A stretch of 64,000 nucleotides of DNA from Ralstonia mannitolilytica (GCF_905397375.1 NZ_CAJPVG010000001.1:1183777-1247776), one strand, 5' to 3'; counted from the stretch's first letter, positions 26,881-37,053 are shown. Notes: generated from the sequence alone by a model not told the origin. Numbers and translations: made by a program.

Positions 26881-26905
26881 GCACCGCAGCCACGCGCTGC
26901 GGTGC
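26881..26905 (+). terminator. Perfect 10-bp hairpin between hcp and tssE
   Basis: GCACCGCAGC and its exact complement GCTGCGGTGC are separated by a 5-base loop (CACGC). No T-run follows, so full intrinsic termination is unlikely. It may stabilise the hcp message or reduce read-through. It also buries a GTG at 26902 that could otherwise start tssE. Confidence 0.6.
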
Positions 26906-26922
26906 TCGCGTTGGTACGCAAC

Positions 26923-27396
26923 ATGAAAGGCTTCGAACCCAGCCTGCTCGACAAGCTCTTCGACGACGAGCCCCACGCGCCCATGCCCACCGCATTGCGC
27001 CAGCTGTCGCTGGAGGAACTCAAGAGCACCGTGGCCCGCGACATCGAGTCGTTGCTCAACACGCGCATCGTGCTTGAGGAAGACGACCTGCAAGGCTTGC
27101 CCGAGTGCAAGCGGTCGTTGCTCACATATGGGCTGAACGATTTTGCCGGCCTGAGCCTCGCGAGTTTCTACGACCGCAACTACATCTGCCAGTCGCTCAC
27201 CAAGGCGATCGAGCGGCACGAGCCGCGCCTACAGCATGTGAACGTGTCGCTGGAGATCAACGAGCGGGCAACCAATGCGCTGTGTTTCGGCATCAGCGCC
27301 GTGCTGCTGGTAGGCCCTGCGCGCGAACCCGTGAGTTTTGATGCCATGCTGCAACCGTCCACGCTGCGCTATTCCGTGTCGCGCGGACGCGGCTGA
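26923..27396 (+). CDS. tssE: TssE, T6SS baseplate (gp25-like)
   Basis: This 157-residue baseplate wedge protein contains the conserved core LNTRIVLEEDDL...CKRSLLTYGLNDFAGLSLASF, followed by the gp25-like EIN...LCFGISAVL strand region. ATG 26923 (KGFEPSLLDKLFDDE) is preferred over GTG 26902, because the latter lies in the 3' arm of a hairpin and adds unconserved residues. Confidence 0.92.
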   Translation: MKGFEPSLLDKLFDDEPHAPMPTALRQLSLEELKSTVARDIESLLNTRIVLEEDDLQGLPECKRSLLTYGLNDFAGLSLASFYDRNYICQSLTKAIERHEPRLQHVNVSLEINERATNALCFGISAVLLVGPAREPVSFDAMLQPSTLRYSVSRGRG

Positions 27397-27453
27397 GATT
27401 GCACGGCGCTGCGCGGCATCACGCCGGCAGGGCCGCCACCGGACCGCCACGAA

Positions 27454-29304
27454 ATGGAAGAGCTGCTGCCCTATTACGAACGAGAACTGGCCTTCCTGCG
27501 CCGGTACTCGCGCGACTTCGCCGAGCGGTATCCGAAGATCGCCGGCCGGCTCGCCATGTCCGGCGACGGCTGCGATGATCCGCACGTCGAGCGGATGATC
27601 GAATCGTTTGCTTTCCTCACCGCACGGGTCAGCAAGAAGCTCGACGACGACTATCCGGAATTTACCGAGGCGCTGCTGGAGGTGCTGTATCCGCACTACC
27701 TGCGGCCGTTTCCGTCGTGCTCGGTGGCGCATTTCGATGTGCGCGGCGTGGCCTCGCAGCTGAGTGCGCCCGTGACCGTGCCGCGCGGCACGTTCCTGAC
27801 CACGCGCGTGGTGCGCAAGGTCGAGTGCCGCTTCCGTACGGCGTACGACGTGACGTTCGCCCCCGTGCGCATCGCGCAGGCAACGTTCGAGCGCGCAGTT
27901 TCCGCGCCGGCCGCAGTGCAGCTGCCCAAGGGCGCCACGGGCGCCATCGCTCTCACGCTGGAATATGCCGGCGAACGCGGCGGCTTCGAGTCCCTGGCGA
28001 TGGACAGGCTGCGCGTCTACATGGACGGCGAGCCGTCGTTCGTTGCCGCGCTGGGCGATGCCCTGTTCCTGCATACCGCCGCCGCGTACGTCGAAGCGGA
28101 ACGCGCCGGCGTGTGGAAACGCCTCGTCCGCGTGCCGCTGCACGAGGTGGGCTTTGCCGAGAGCGAATCGCTGATCGATTGCCCGGCCCGCTCGCACCCG
28201 GCCTATCGGCTGCTGACCGAGCACTTCAGCTTTGCCGAGAAGTTCAACTTCTTCGACATCGACCTCGCCGCAGTACGGGGGGGCATGACGCCCGGCGTGC
28301 CGGTGCGCCGGCTGACGCTGCATCTCGTGCTGAAGGACGTGCGCAGCGATTCGCACGCCGCGCGCCTGCTCGAGAACCTGCAGCCCGAGCACCTGCGCCT
28401 GCATTGCACACCGGTGGTCAACCTGTTCCAGCAGAAGGCCGACCCGATCCGCATTGAGCACACCGCCAGCGCCTACCCGGTCGTGGCCGACAGCCGGCGC
28501 GCGCACGGCTTTGACATCTACTCCATCGACAACGTGCAGCTGGTGCGCGAGACCGCCGCGCACGAGAAGGTGACGGAGTTCCGGCCGTTCTATTCGCTGC
28601 ATCACGGCGAGGAACCCGGCCGTGCCGGCCACTATTGGCTCGCGCGCCGCAACGAACTCGTCGCGCAGCGCAGCCCCGGGTTCGAGACGGAAATCTCCAT
28701 CGTCGACACGCAGTTCGACCCCGTCAGCCCGCAGACCGATACGCTCAGCCTGACCGTCACGTGCACCAACCGCGACCTGCCCTCGACGCTGGCGTTCGGC
28801 CAGCCCGATGGAGACCTGTCGATGGAGGGCAGCTCGATTGCACGCAACATCACCTTCCTGCGCAAGCCGACGCCGTCGATGCGCTTTGGCGGCGGGCGTG
28901 CGGCGCAGTGGCGGCTGATCTCGCTGCTCGCGCTCAATCATCTGTCGCTGGTGCAGAACGGTTTGCCCACGCTGAAAGAGATGCTGCGCCTGCACGACCT
29001 GCCGCGCAGCGCCATCTCTGCCCGGCAGATCGAAGGGATTGTCGGCCTGGACTACCGACCCACGACGCAGTGGCTGGCCGGCAAGCCGTTCGCCACGTTC
29101 GTGCGCGGACTGGAAGTGCGGCTCACGCTCGATGAAGACGCCTTTGTCGGCACGGGCCTGCATCGGTTCATCCGCGTGCTGGACCACTTCTTCGGGCTGT
29201 ACGTCCACATGAACAGCTTTGTGCAGCTGATTGCGGTGTCCCGCCGCAGTGGCAAGGAATTGATCAAATGCGCACCCCGCAGCGGCGAGTCGATCCTGGT
29301 GTGA
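27454..29304 (+). CDS. tssF: TssF, T6SS baseplate
   Basis: This 616-residue baseplate wedge component has a diagnostic start: EELLPYYERELAFLRRYSRDFAERYPKIAGRL. A further landmark is the DPHVERMIESFAFL segment. The length is normal. It lies 57 bp after tssE and overlaps tssG by 37 bp, a common arrangement. Confidence 0.96.
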   Translation: MEELLPYYERELAFLRRYSRDFAERYPKIAGRLAMSGDGCDDPHVERMIESFAFLTARVSKKLDDDYPEFTEALLEVLYPHYLRPFPSCSVAHFDVRGVASQLSAPVTVPRGTFLTTRVVRKVECRFRTAYDVTFAPVRIAQATFERAVSAPAAVQLPKGATGAIALTLEYAGERGGFESLAMDRLRVYMDGEPSFVAALGDALFLHTAAAYVEAERAGVWKRLVRVPLHEVGFAESESLIDCPARSHPAYRLLTEHFSFAEKFNFFDIDLAAVRGGMTPGVPVRRLTLHLVLKDVRSDSHAARLLENLQPEHLRLHCTPVVNLFQQKADPIRIEHTASAYPVVADSRRAHGFDIYSIDNVQLVRETAAHEKVTEFRPFYSLHHGEEPGRAGHYWLARRNELVAQRSPGFETEISIVDTQFDPVSPQTDTLSLTVTCTNRDLPSTLAFGQPDGDLSMEGSSIARNITFLRKPTPSMRFGGGRAAQWRLISLLALNHLSLVQNGLPTLKEMLRLHDLPRSAISARQIEGIVGLDYRPTTQWLAGKPFATFVRGLEVRLTLDEDAFVGTGLHRFIRVLDHFFGLYVHMNSFVQLIAVSRRSGKELIKCAPRSGESILV

Positions 29305-30368
29305 TCCGCCGGCTGCTGCAGCAGCCGCACCGGTACGAGTTCTTCCAGGCAGTGCGCCTGCTGGAGCAGCTCTTCGCGCGCAGGGGCGGCATCGCGCCCG
29401 AGCAGGCGCTGGCCACGCGGCTGAGCTTTCGCAATACGTTGTCGCTGGCATTCCCGCCGAGCGAGTTGCAAGGGATCGAGGCCGAGGGCGTTACGCCCGC
29501 CATGCTCGAGAACGACGCCGCCTTCATCGCCGCATGGGAAGAGGGCGCGCTCGATACGCTTGCCATCACGCCGACGTTCTTCGGCATGCTGGGCGGGCAG
29601 GGCGCTCTGCCGCTGCGCTACACCGAGATCGTCGCCGAGCGCGAAACCGTATGGCGCGACCGCGCCGCGCGCGCGTTCTTCGACATCTTCTCGAACCGCG
29701 CCACCGCGCTGTTCTACCTCGCGTGGAAGAAATACCGCCTGCCATTCCAGTACGAAGTCGACAACAACCGTCATTACCTGCCGCTGTTGCTGTCGCTCGC
29801 GGGCGCCGGCGACAAGTCGCTGCGCCGCGATCTTTCCGCCACGCCCGGGCCCATCCTCGATGAGGCGCTGGCCGGCTATGCCACCGCGATCCGGCATCGG
29901 CCGGTCTCTGCGGCGTACCTGCAGCGCGTGCTGTCGGACTACTTCCAGGCGCCTGTGCGCGTCGAGCAGTTCGTCGGCGCGTGGTACCGCGTGCCGGCGT
30001 CGCAATACACGCGGCTGGGCAGCACCAACAACGTGCTCGGCGCCACCGCGCTGGCCGGCGCGCGCGTCTGGCAGCGGGATCTGCGCGTGCGCCTGTGGGC
30101 CGGGCCGCTCAAGCGCGCGCAGTATCGCAACTTCCTGCCGGGCGCGCCGGGCTCGCTGGCGCTGCGCAAGATGCTGACCATCCTGTGCGGCACCACGCTG
30201 GAGTTCGAGATCAAGCTGATCCTGCGCCAGCAGGACGTGGCGGGCAGCACGCTCGGCACACGCGGCGGCAGCAACGACGGCCGCCTCGGCTGGGACACCT
30301 TCCTGTGCTCCCGCCCCGCGCAGCAGGACCGCAGCGATGCGCAATACACCCTCGCGCCGCTGCATTGA
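29268..30368 (+). CDS. tssG: TssG, T6SS baseplate
   Basis: This 366-residue partner of TssF in the wedge complex has typical segments PHRYEFFQAVRLLEQLFARRG, LSFPPSELQGIE-like LSLAFPPSE, and TPTFFGMLGGQGALPLRYTE. The start lies inside tssF. Downstream, 39 bp separate it from clpV. Confidence 0.95.
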   Translation: MRTPQRRVDPGVIRRLLQQPHRYEFFQAVRLLEQLFARRGGIAPEQALATRLSFRNTLSLAFPPSELQGIEAEGVTPAMLENDAAFIAAWEEGALDTLAITPTFFGMLGGQGALPLRYTEIVAERETVWRDRAARAFFDIFSNRATALFYLAWKKYRLPFQYEVDNNRHYLPLLLSLAGAGDKSLRRDLSATPGPILDEALAGYATAIRHRPVSAAYLQRVLSDYFQAPVRVEQFVGAWYRVPASQYTRLGSTNNVLGATALAGARVWQRDLRVRLWAGPLKRAQYRNFLPGAPGSLALRKMLTILCGTTLEFEIKLILRQQDVAGSTLGTRGGSNDGRLGWDTFLCSRPAQQDRSDAQYTLAPLH

Positions 30369-30407
30369 CACCGACACATTCATCGATTCTTTCGGAGCGC
30401 TGCCGCC

Positions 30408-33131
30408 ATGGCCATCCCACTCAAAACCCTGATCGCCAAGCTCAATGCGACGAGCCGGCAGGCCGCCGAGCGCGCCGCGTCGCTGTGCATGGCGCGCGGC
30501 AACTACGAAGTGGATCTCGAACACCTGTTCCTCGCGCTGCTGGAAAACCCCCGCAGCGACTTTGCCGTGGCTGCGCGCGCCAGCGGCATCGACCTGGCCG
30601 CGCTGCAGCGCGACCTTGAAGCCGAGATCGGCCGCTTCCAGACCGGCAATACGCGCACGCCGGCGTTTTCTCCGTATCTGCCCAAGCTGTTCGAGCACGG
30701 CTGGCTGATCGCCTCGCTCGATTCGCAAATCACGCGCATCCGCTCCGGCCATTTGCTGCTGGCCCTGCTGACGGAACCGAGCCTCTCGGCGCTCGCACAG
30801 CGCGGCTCGCGCCTGTTCGGGCAGATCGATGCGGACCGCCTCAAGCACAATTTCGACCGCATGACCGCCGGCTCGGGCGAGCAGGAGCAGGCCGTCGACA
30901 TGGCCGATGCCGGCGCAGGCGGATCGCAAGGCGACGGCACCAAGCCTGCCGCAGCGCTGACGGCCACGCCGGCGCTCGACCAGTTCACCGTTGACCTCAC
31001 GCAATCGGCGCGCGACGGCCGTATCGACCCGGTGGTCGGGCGCGACGCCGAGATCCGCCAGGTCATCGATATCCTCATGCGGCGCCGCCAGAACAACCCG
31101 ATCCTCACCGGCGAGGCGGGCGTGGGCAAGACCGCTGTGGTGGAAGGGCTGGCGCTGCGCGTGGCCGCCAACGACGTGCCGCCGCCGCTGCAGGGCGTGA
31201 CGCTGCGCACGCTCGACATGGGCCTCCTGCAGGCCGGCGCCAGCGTCAAGGGCGAGTTCGAGAGCCGCCTGAAGAACGTGATCGACGAGGTGAAGAAGAG
31301 CCCCAAGCCGATCATCCTGTTCATCGACGAAGCGCACACCATCATCGGCGCGGGCGGGCAAGCCGGCCAGAACGACGCAGCCAACCTGCTCAAGCCGGCC
31401 CTGGCGCGCGGCGAGCTGCGTACGATCGCCGCCACCACGTGGAGCGAATACAAGAAGTACTTCGAAAAAGATGCCGCCCTGGCCCGGCGCTTCCAGGTCG
31501 TGAAGGTGGAAGAGCCGGGCGAGGCGCTGGCAGCCGCCATGCTGCGCGGCATGGCGCCGTTGATGGAGCGCCACTTTGGCGTGCGCGTGCTGGACGAAGC
31601 CATTACCGAAGCGGTGCGACTGTCGCATCGCTATATCAGCGGCCGGCAGTTGCCGGACAAGGCCGTCAGCGTGCTCGACACGGCGTGCGCCAAGGTGGCG
31701 CTGGGCCAGAGCGCCACGCCGGGTGCCATTGAAGACGACCAGAAAACGCTGGAACGTCTGAAGGGTGAAATCAACGCGCTGGAGCGCGAGCAAAGCGCCG
31801 GTGCCGGGCACGACGCGCGCCTGAAGGCGCTGAACGAGCGGCGCACGGAGCTGGAGCAACGCGTCGCGCAGAACACCGAACGTCTGGCGCAGGAGCGCGC
31901 GCTGGTCGCTCGCATTCAGGCGCTGCGCGAGGCGCGCGAAAGCGGTACCGCCGAGGCCGGCGAGGAAGACGCATTGCCCGTGGCCGCCAACAGCGACGTC
32001 GTCTCGATCCCCAAGCGTAAGCGCGCTGCCGACAAAACAGACGAGCAGGACGAACTGGCCACGCTGCTCGCAGAGCTGCGCGCGCTGCAGGGCGAATCGC
32101 CCATGGTGCCGCTGCAGGTGGATGGCCATGTGGTGTCGGAGATCGTCTCGGCGTGGACCGGCATTCCGCTCGGCCGCATGGTCAAGGACGAACTGCGCAC
32201 GGTGCTGAACCTCAAGCCGCTGCTGGCCGCCCGCGTGATCGGGCAGGACCACGCGCTGGATGCCATCGCGCAGCGCGTGCGCACCGCCACCGCCAACCTG
32301 GAAGACCCGAACAAGCCGCGCGGCGTGTTCCTGTTTGCCGGCCCTTCCGGCGTGGGCAAGACGGAAACGGCGCTGGCGCTGGCCGACATCCTCTACGGTG
32401 GTGAACGCAAGCTCATCACCATCAACATGAGCGAGTACCAGGAAGCGCACAGCGTGTCGGGGCTGAAGGGCTCGCCGCCGGGCTACGTCGGCTATGGCGA
32501 GGGGGGTGTGCTGACCGAAGCGGTGCGTCGCAACCCGTACAGCGTCGTGCTGCTCGACGAGGTAGAGAAGGCCCACCCCGATGTGCTGGAGATGTTCTTC
32601 CAGGTATTCGACAAGGGCGAGATGGACGACGCCGAAGGCCGCCCGATCGACTTCCGCAACACCATCATCATCCTCACGTCGAATGTCGGGTCATCGGCCA
32701 TCATGCAGGCGTGCCTGAACAAGGCGGCCGACGAATTGCCCGACGCCGATGCGCTGGCCGAACTGCTGCGCCCGACGCTGTACAAGACGTTCAAGCCGGC
32801 ATTCCTCGGGCGCATGAAGGTGGTGCCGTATTACCCGATCTCCGACGACGTGCTGGCCGAGATCATCACGCTCAAGCTCGGTCGCATCCGGGACCGGGTG
32901 GCGGCCAACCACAAGGCCACGTTCCAGTGGGACAACGCGTTGGTCGAATCCGTGCTCGCGCGCTGCACCGAAGTGGACGCCGGCGCCCGCGCGGTCGACC
33001 ACATCCTCAACGGCACGCTGTTGCCGCAGATTGCCGAGTCGGTGCTGACGCGCATGGCCGAAGGCGGCAGCGTCGAGAAGATCAAGGTCGGCGTCGGCAA
33101 GAACGGCGAGTTCAAGTACCGCATCCAATAA
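30408..33131 (+). CDS. clpV: TssH/ClpV, T6SS sheath-recycling AAA+ ATPase
   Basis: This 907-residue Clp/Hsp100 ATPase takes apart contracted TssBC sheath. The N-terminal domain (to about residue 160) binds the sheath. The first ATPase has Walker A GEAGVGKT (235-242). A coiled middle domain (~430-530) follows. The second ATPase has GPSGVGKT (645-652). The acidic-basic spacer EEDALPVAANSDVVSIPKRKRA near 520-545 is slightly long. It is full length, with vgrG-2 12 bp downstream. Confidence 0.96.
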   Translation: MAIPLKTLIAKLNATSRQAAERAASLCMARGNYEVDLEHLFLALLENPRSDFAVAARASGIDLAALQRDLEAEIGRFQTGNTRTPAFSPYLPKLFEHGWLIASLDSQITRIRSGHLLLALLTEPSLSALAQRGSRLFGQIDADRLKHNFDRMTAGSGEQEQAVDMADAGAGGSQGDGTKPAAALTATPALDQFTVDLTQSARDGRIDPVVGRDAEIRQVIDILMRRRQNNPILTGEAGVGKTAVVEGLALRVAANDVPPPLQGVTLRTLDMGLLQAGASVKGEFESRLKNVIDEVKKSPKPIILFIDEAHTIIGAGGQAGQNDAANLLKPALARGELRTIAATTWSEYKKYFEKDAALARRFQVVKVEEPGEALAAAMLRGMAPLMERHFGVRVLDEAITEAVRLSHRYISGRQLPDKAVSVLDTACAKVALGQSATPGAIEDDQKTLERLKGEINALEREQSAGAGHDARLKALNERRTELEQRVAQNTERLAQERALVARIQALREARESGTAEAGEEDALPVAANSDVVSIPKRKRAADKTDEQDELATLLAELRALQGESPMVPLQVDGHVVSEIVSAWTGIPLGRMVKDELRTVLNLKPLLAARVIGQDHALDAIAQRVRTATANLEDPNKPRGVFLFAGPSGVGKTETALALADILYGGERKLITINMSEYQEAHSVSGLKGSPPGYVGYGEGGVLTEAVRRNPYSVVLLDEVEKAHPDVLEMFFQVFDKGEMDDAEGRPIDFRNTIIILTSNVGSSAIMQACLNKAADELPDADALAELLRPTLYKTFKPAFLGRMKVVPYYPISDDVLAEIITLKLGRIRDRVAANHKATFQWDNALVESVLARCTEVDAGARAVDHILNGTLLPQIAESVLTRMAEGGSVEKIKVGVGKNGEFKYRIQ

Positions 33132-33142
33132 GCGAGCACACC

Positions 33143-35902
33143 ATGGTTTCTCCGACCGAACTGGCCAACTTGCTGCGCGCGTCGTTCTCGCAGGCCGACC
33201 GGCTGCTCCGGCTGGAAACGCCGCTGGGGCCCAACGCGCTGCTGGCGGAGAAGCTCGATGCCGCAGAGCACATCGACGCGGGCGGTTTCCGGCTGGAACT
33301 CACGGCGCTGTCCGACAACGCCGACATCGATTCCGCCAAGTTGCTCGGCGAGCCCGTGCGGCTGGACCTGCTGACGCAGCAAAGCCGCAGCGCGCTTCGA
33401 CCGTTCCATGGCCACGTGACGCGCTTCGAGCAACTGGGCGCCAACGGCGGGCTCGTACGCTATCGGCTCGTGATCGAACCGTGGCTCGCGTTCCTGCGCC
33501 ATCGGCAGGACAGCTTCCTGTTCCAGGACATGTCGGTCATCGAGGTGGTCGACAGCGTGTTTGGGGACTATCAGGGCCAGGGCCGGCTCGTGCCCGCGTG
33601 GCGATGGGCGCTGCGTGACAGCACCGTCTATACCCGCCGCAGCATCATCACGCAATACGAAGAAAGCGACTTCGATTTCATCACGCGCCTGCTGGCCGAG
33701 GAAGGGCTGTTCTACTTCTTCGAGCATGAGGCCAAGGACGGCCATGCGCTGGGCGTGCATCGCATGGTCATTGCAGATTCGAATGACGTCTTTGCCGACA
33801 ACGCACAGGCGAGCATCCGCTTTGGCCGTGCAGATGCCACCGCCACTGAAGACGTGATCGATCGCTGGCAAGGCGCCCGCCGTTGGCAGACCAATGCCGT
33901 ATCGATCGCCAGTTGGGACTACCGCGCCAACGCCAAGCGCACGGCGCAACTCGGCGCGCAGCAGCAAAGCAACGACGGTCCGCAACTGACGTTGCAAGAC
34001 ACCGATTACCCCGGTCAGTACTGGTTTGAGGACAACAACCAGGCGCAGCGTGTGGCGCGGCTGATGATGGAAGCGCTGGAGCTGCGCGACAAGCAGTTCG
34101 ACGGCGAAGGCACAGCCCGCACCTTGGCGACCGGCACGCGCTTCCAGTTGCTCGATCACTTCGATCATGACGATGGCGAGCAGCGCTTTGCCGTGTTGGC
34201 CGTGAAGCACCAGGCGCGCAACAACTTCAACGACCGCTTCGGCCAGGTACTGACCGAAACGCTAGGCGCACTGCGCGGCGGCGATGTGCTGGCCGCGGGA
34301 AGCAACCATGCCGCAGGCGACGACGCGCCGTTCTATCGCAATCATTTCACCGTCGTGCGCGACAACGTGCCCGTGCGCCCGCAGCAGAGCGATGCGCAAG
34401 GCCGCGCGCTGCACCCTCGTCCAACCGTTATCGGTAGCCAGACCGCGCTGGTCGTGGGCGCAGACGACCCCGTGCATACGGACCGCGATCACCGCATCAA
34501 GGTGCAGTTCCACTGGCAGCGCGGCGCGCGCTCGGCCAGCCGCCAGCCGCATCCGGCAGGCGACGACAACGCACGCGCCAGCGCAGGCCTTGGCGCATGG
34601 GTGCGCGTGACCGCGCCCGTGGCCGGCCCGAACTGGGGTGGCGTGGCATTGCCGCGCGTCGGGCAGGAAGTGCTGGTGGAATTCCTGCAGGGCGACATCG
34701 ACCGTCCCGTCGTGGTGGGCGCCGCCTACAACGGCCGCGGCCAGGCCGACGCGCAGTACAACCAGAACCAGGCCGGCGCGGCCGGCGCCACGGGCAACGC
34801 TCCCGCATGGTTTGCCGGCGACAGCAAGAGCCAGGGCGCCTACGCCCACAACGCCGTGCTGTCCGGCATCAAGACGCAGGCGCTGGCCGGCAGCCAGTCG
34901 GGCTCGTCGGGTTACAACCAGCTCGTGTTCGATGACACCGAAGGCCAGGGCCGCACGCAGCTCAGCACTACCCAGGCGGCCACCGGACTCGTGCTCGGCC
35001 ACCACAAGGAGCAAAGCGACAGCGCCCGCCAGGCAGACCTCGGCCACGGCGCCGCGCTCGCCACCGATGACAGCGGTGCCGTGCGCGCCGGGGCCGGCCT
35101 GCTGCTCACCGCACACAGCGCGGGCACCAGCACGTCATTGCAGGACAGCGAAGCCGCGGCGAGCCAGATCGAGGCCGCCAGCGACCTCGCCGAATCCCTC
35201 GCAGATGCCGCACAGAAGCAGAAGGCCGGCATCTCCGACGAGCCGGCCGCCAAGGAGCTCCCCGCGCTCAAGCAACTGCGCCATACCACCGAGGTGCTGC
35301 GCCACACCGAACGCGCGGGCGAAGGCGCCGAAGCCGTTGCCTACAGCGAACCGCATCTGCAGGTGTCGGCGCCCAAAGGGGTGCTGGCGACCACGCCGGC
35401 CGATGCGGTGCTGGTTGCCGGCACGCACGTGACGCTGGCGGCCAAGCAGGATGCCAACGTGGCGGTGGGCGGCAACCTGTCCGTCGCCGTGGCCGAGGGC
35501 GTGAGCCTGTACGCGCACGGCAAATCGCTCGGGCAAGCCGGGGATGCCACGCCGGGCATCGCCATGCATGCCGCAAGCGGCAAGGTCGGGCTTTCGAGCC
35601 TCAAGGGCGAGACCCATCTGGTGGCGGAGAAGGCCGTGACGGTCGCCTCCACGCAGGGCAACGTCACTGCGGAGGCGAAGCAGCACGTGCTCGTCAATGC
35701 GGCCGGTGCGCAGATCAAGGTGACGAATGGAACGATTGAGCTGCATGCGCCTGGGATGGTGACGTTTAAGGGGGCGGGGCATCGGTTTGTGGGGCCGGGT
35801 GGGGCGGGCGGAGATAACAGCCTGGTGGGCGGTAATCTGAAGGGCTGTGGCGTGCAAGAAAGCAGCGCCGCCGCCAATGGTGCTGGCTCGGTGTCACGTT
35901 GA
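33143..35902 (+). CDS. vgrG: T6SS spike protein VgrG-2
   Basis: This 919-residue TssI has the gp27-like N-terminus (DSFLFQDMSVIEVVDSVFGDY, ITQYEESDFDFITRLLAEEGLFYFFEH), the OB-fold (RIKVQFHWQRGARSA, APVAGPNWGGVALPRVGQEVLVEFLQGDIDRP), and the DUF2345 beta-helix. ATG 33143 is chosen because in-frame sequence upstream overlaps clpV in another frame. The short C-terminal tip after the beta-helix (LVGGNLKGCGVQESS) is not extended as in VgrG-1. A DUF4123 adaptor follows, so loading should be adaptor-mediated. The last ~150 bases use more G/T-ending codons than the rest. Confidence 0.95.
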   Translation: MVSPTELANLLRASFSQADRLLRLETPLGPNALLAEKLDAAEHIDAGGFRLELTALSDNADIDSAKLLGEPVRLDLLTQQSRSALRPFHGHVTRFEQLGANGGLVRYRLVIEPWLAFLRHRQDSFLFQDMSVIEVVDSVFGDYQGQGRLVPAWRWALRDSTVYTRRSIITQYEESDFDFITRLLAEEGLFYFFEHEAKDGHALGVHRMVIADSNDVFADNAQASIRFGRADATATEDVIDRWQGARRWQTNAVSIASWDYRANAKRTAQLGAQQQSNDGPQLTLQDTDYPGQYWFEDNNQAQRVARLMMEALELRDKQFDGEGTARTLATGTRFQLLDHFDHDDGEQRFAVLAVKHQARNNFNDRFGQVLTETLGALRGGDVLAAGSNHAAGDDAPFYRNHFTVVRDNVPVRPQQSDAQGRALHPRPTVIGSQTALVVGADDPVHTDRDHRIKVQFHWQRGARSASRQPHPAGDDNARASAGLGAWVRVTAPVAGPNWGGVALPRVGQEVLVEFLQGDIDRPVVVGAAYNGRGQADAQYNQNQAGAAGATGNAPAWFAGDSKSQGAYAHNAVLSGIKTQALAGSQSGSSGYNQLVFDDTEGQGRTQLSTTQAATGLVLGHHKEQSDSARQADLGHGAALATDDSGAVRAGAGLLLTAHSAGTSTSLQDSEAAASQIEAASDLAESLADAAQKQKAGISDEPAAKELPALKQLRHTTEVLRHTERAGEGAEAVAYSEPHLQVSAPKGVLATTPADAVLVAGTHVTLAAKQDANVAVGGNLSVAVAEGVSLYAHGKSLGQAGDATPGIAMHAASGKVGLSSLKGETHLVAEKAVTVASTQGNVTAEAKQHVLVNAAGAQIKVTNGTIELHAPGMVTFKGAGHRFVGPGGAGGDNSLVGGNLKGCGVQESSAAANGAGSVSR

Positions 35903-35919
35903 ACCGGCAGGACAAAAGC

Positions 35920-37053
35920 ATGACCCATCGCACGTTGGCGGACTTGGAAACCTCCTTATTTGCGGCCGACAGCACAGATACAGACGTGCCACATCCCGAC
36001 GCCCTGGCAAGGTGCCGTGAGCTGGCTGCCCGCTATCACGCATTGAAGCGGCAGCAACGGCCGGGGTCACACCCATTGCGCGCCTATCTTCTCTTGGACG
36101 CGTGGGAAAGCAATCCGCTGGCTGACGCGATTTCCGACGCATGGCCGGAAGCCGCCACCTTGCGCGTTGCCGTGCCAGACGACTTTTACACGGGGCGCGA
36201 GAACGAAGCACCCTGCGTCGTGCCGCTGCCCGACAGCGCGTTACCAGACGGCGCAACGAACAGTTTGGAGCAGGAACTATCACGAGATGCACTGGCCCGT
36301 TTGGTGATGACCGCGGGCGGGCAGGCACATCAACGGTTGGTGCGGCAAGGTTTGGGGGCCGTGCTGTTCAGCGCCGACTCTGCAGCCAGGCTCGCACAAC
36401 ACCTCGGCATGCTGGGGTTTCAATATCCCCCCGAGGGCCGGAACGCCAAAGTCTTTCGCTACCAGGACCCACGCGTGCTGCAGCGCGTGTGGCCCGAACT
36501 GACTGCCGCGCAGCAAGCCATGTGGCTAGGCCCGGTGGAGGGATGGTGGTCGTTGACGCAGCCATGGGGGCCATGGGCGCTAGAGGAAATGGTATCGACG
36601 CAGGATGCCGTTGTGTCCGTTCCGTTATGGTTCGAGGCCGAGCTGTCTAGGGAGCCAGACAGGGGGACGGAGGGGGCGGTATTGAACCGCTTGATGGATG
36701 CGAAGCAATGGCGGGCGGCGCATTCGGCGCCGGTTGGGAATCGGGTGTGGGCGCGGTTTGCGGAAAACGGTGTCACTCCAAGTGAGCAACCCAACGCCAA
36801 CCTGATGCGGCAATTGCTTTCAATCGGTACCGCGCACCATCTGGATGGGGGAAACCTCGAAGACTTCGTCTGGTGCAGCATCAGGTACCGCGAAGCACCA
36901 CCTTCGATTGACTGGGACACGCCGCACTGGTCGCGCGTGTTGAACCAAACGCTGGAAGCACTGAGTGCAGATCCGGAAGCGCGTTTTGTGAGCGCCTTCG
37001 ATGCCTGCCTGAACCCCGGAGACGAAACACATGGTTTGCACCAACCCGTGTGA
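35920..37053 (+). CDS. DUF4123 adaptor (Tap/TEC-like) for VgrG-2 cargo
   Basis: This 377-residue cytosolic chaperone should load the following effector onto VgrG-2. The DUF4123 signature is visible as YLLLDAWESNP, VFRYQDPRVLQRVWPELTAAQQAMWLGPVEGWW. ATG 35920 has GGCAGGAC 7 bp upstream. A TTG at 35899 overlapping the vgrG end is the alternative. The stop overlaps the effector start by 23 bp, linking adaptor and cargo. Confidence 0.85.
   Translation: MTHRTLADLETSLFAADSTDTDVPHPDALARCRELAARYHALKRQQRPGSHPLRAYLLLDAWESNPLADAISDAWPEAATLRVAVPDDFYTGRENEAPCVVPLPDSALPDGATNSLEQELSRDALARLVMTAGGQAHQRLVRQGLGAVLFSADSAARLAQHLGMLGFQYPPEGRNAKVFRYQDPRVLQRVWPELTAAQQAMWLGPVEGWWSLTQPWGPWALEEMVSTQDAVVSVPLWFEAELSREPDRGTEGAVLNRLMDAKQWRAAHSAPVGNRVWARFAENGVTPSEQPNANLMRQLLSIGTAHHLDGGNLEDFVWCSIRYREAPPSIDWDTPHWSRVLNQTLEALSADPEARFVSAFDACLNPGDETHGLHQPV

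Noticed and set aside
29052..32576. 1174-codon open frame on the - strand
   Set aside because: It is antisense to tssF, tssG and clpV, which are clear full-length genes. The composition is Arg/His/Gln-rich with no motif.
32711..33142. Long N-terminal extension of VgrG-2
   Set aside because: The in-frame sequence lies inside clpV and lacks conserved residues. A normal VgrG start follows at 33143.
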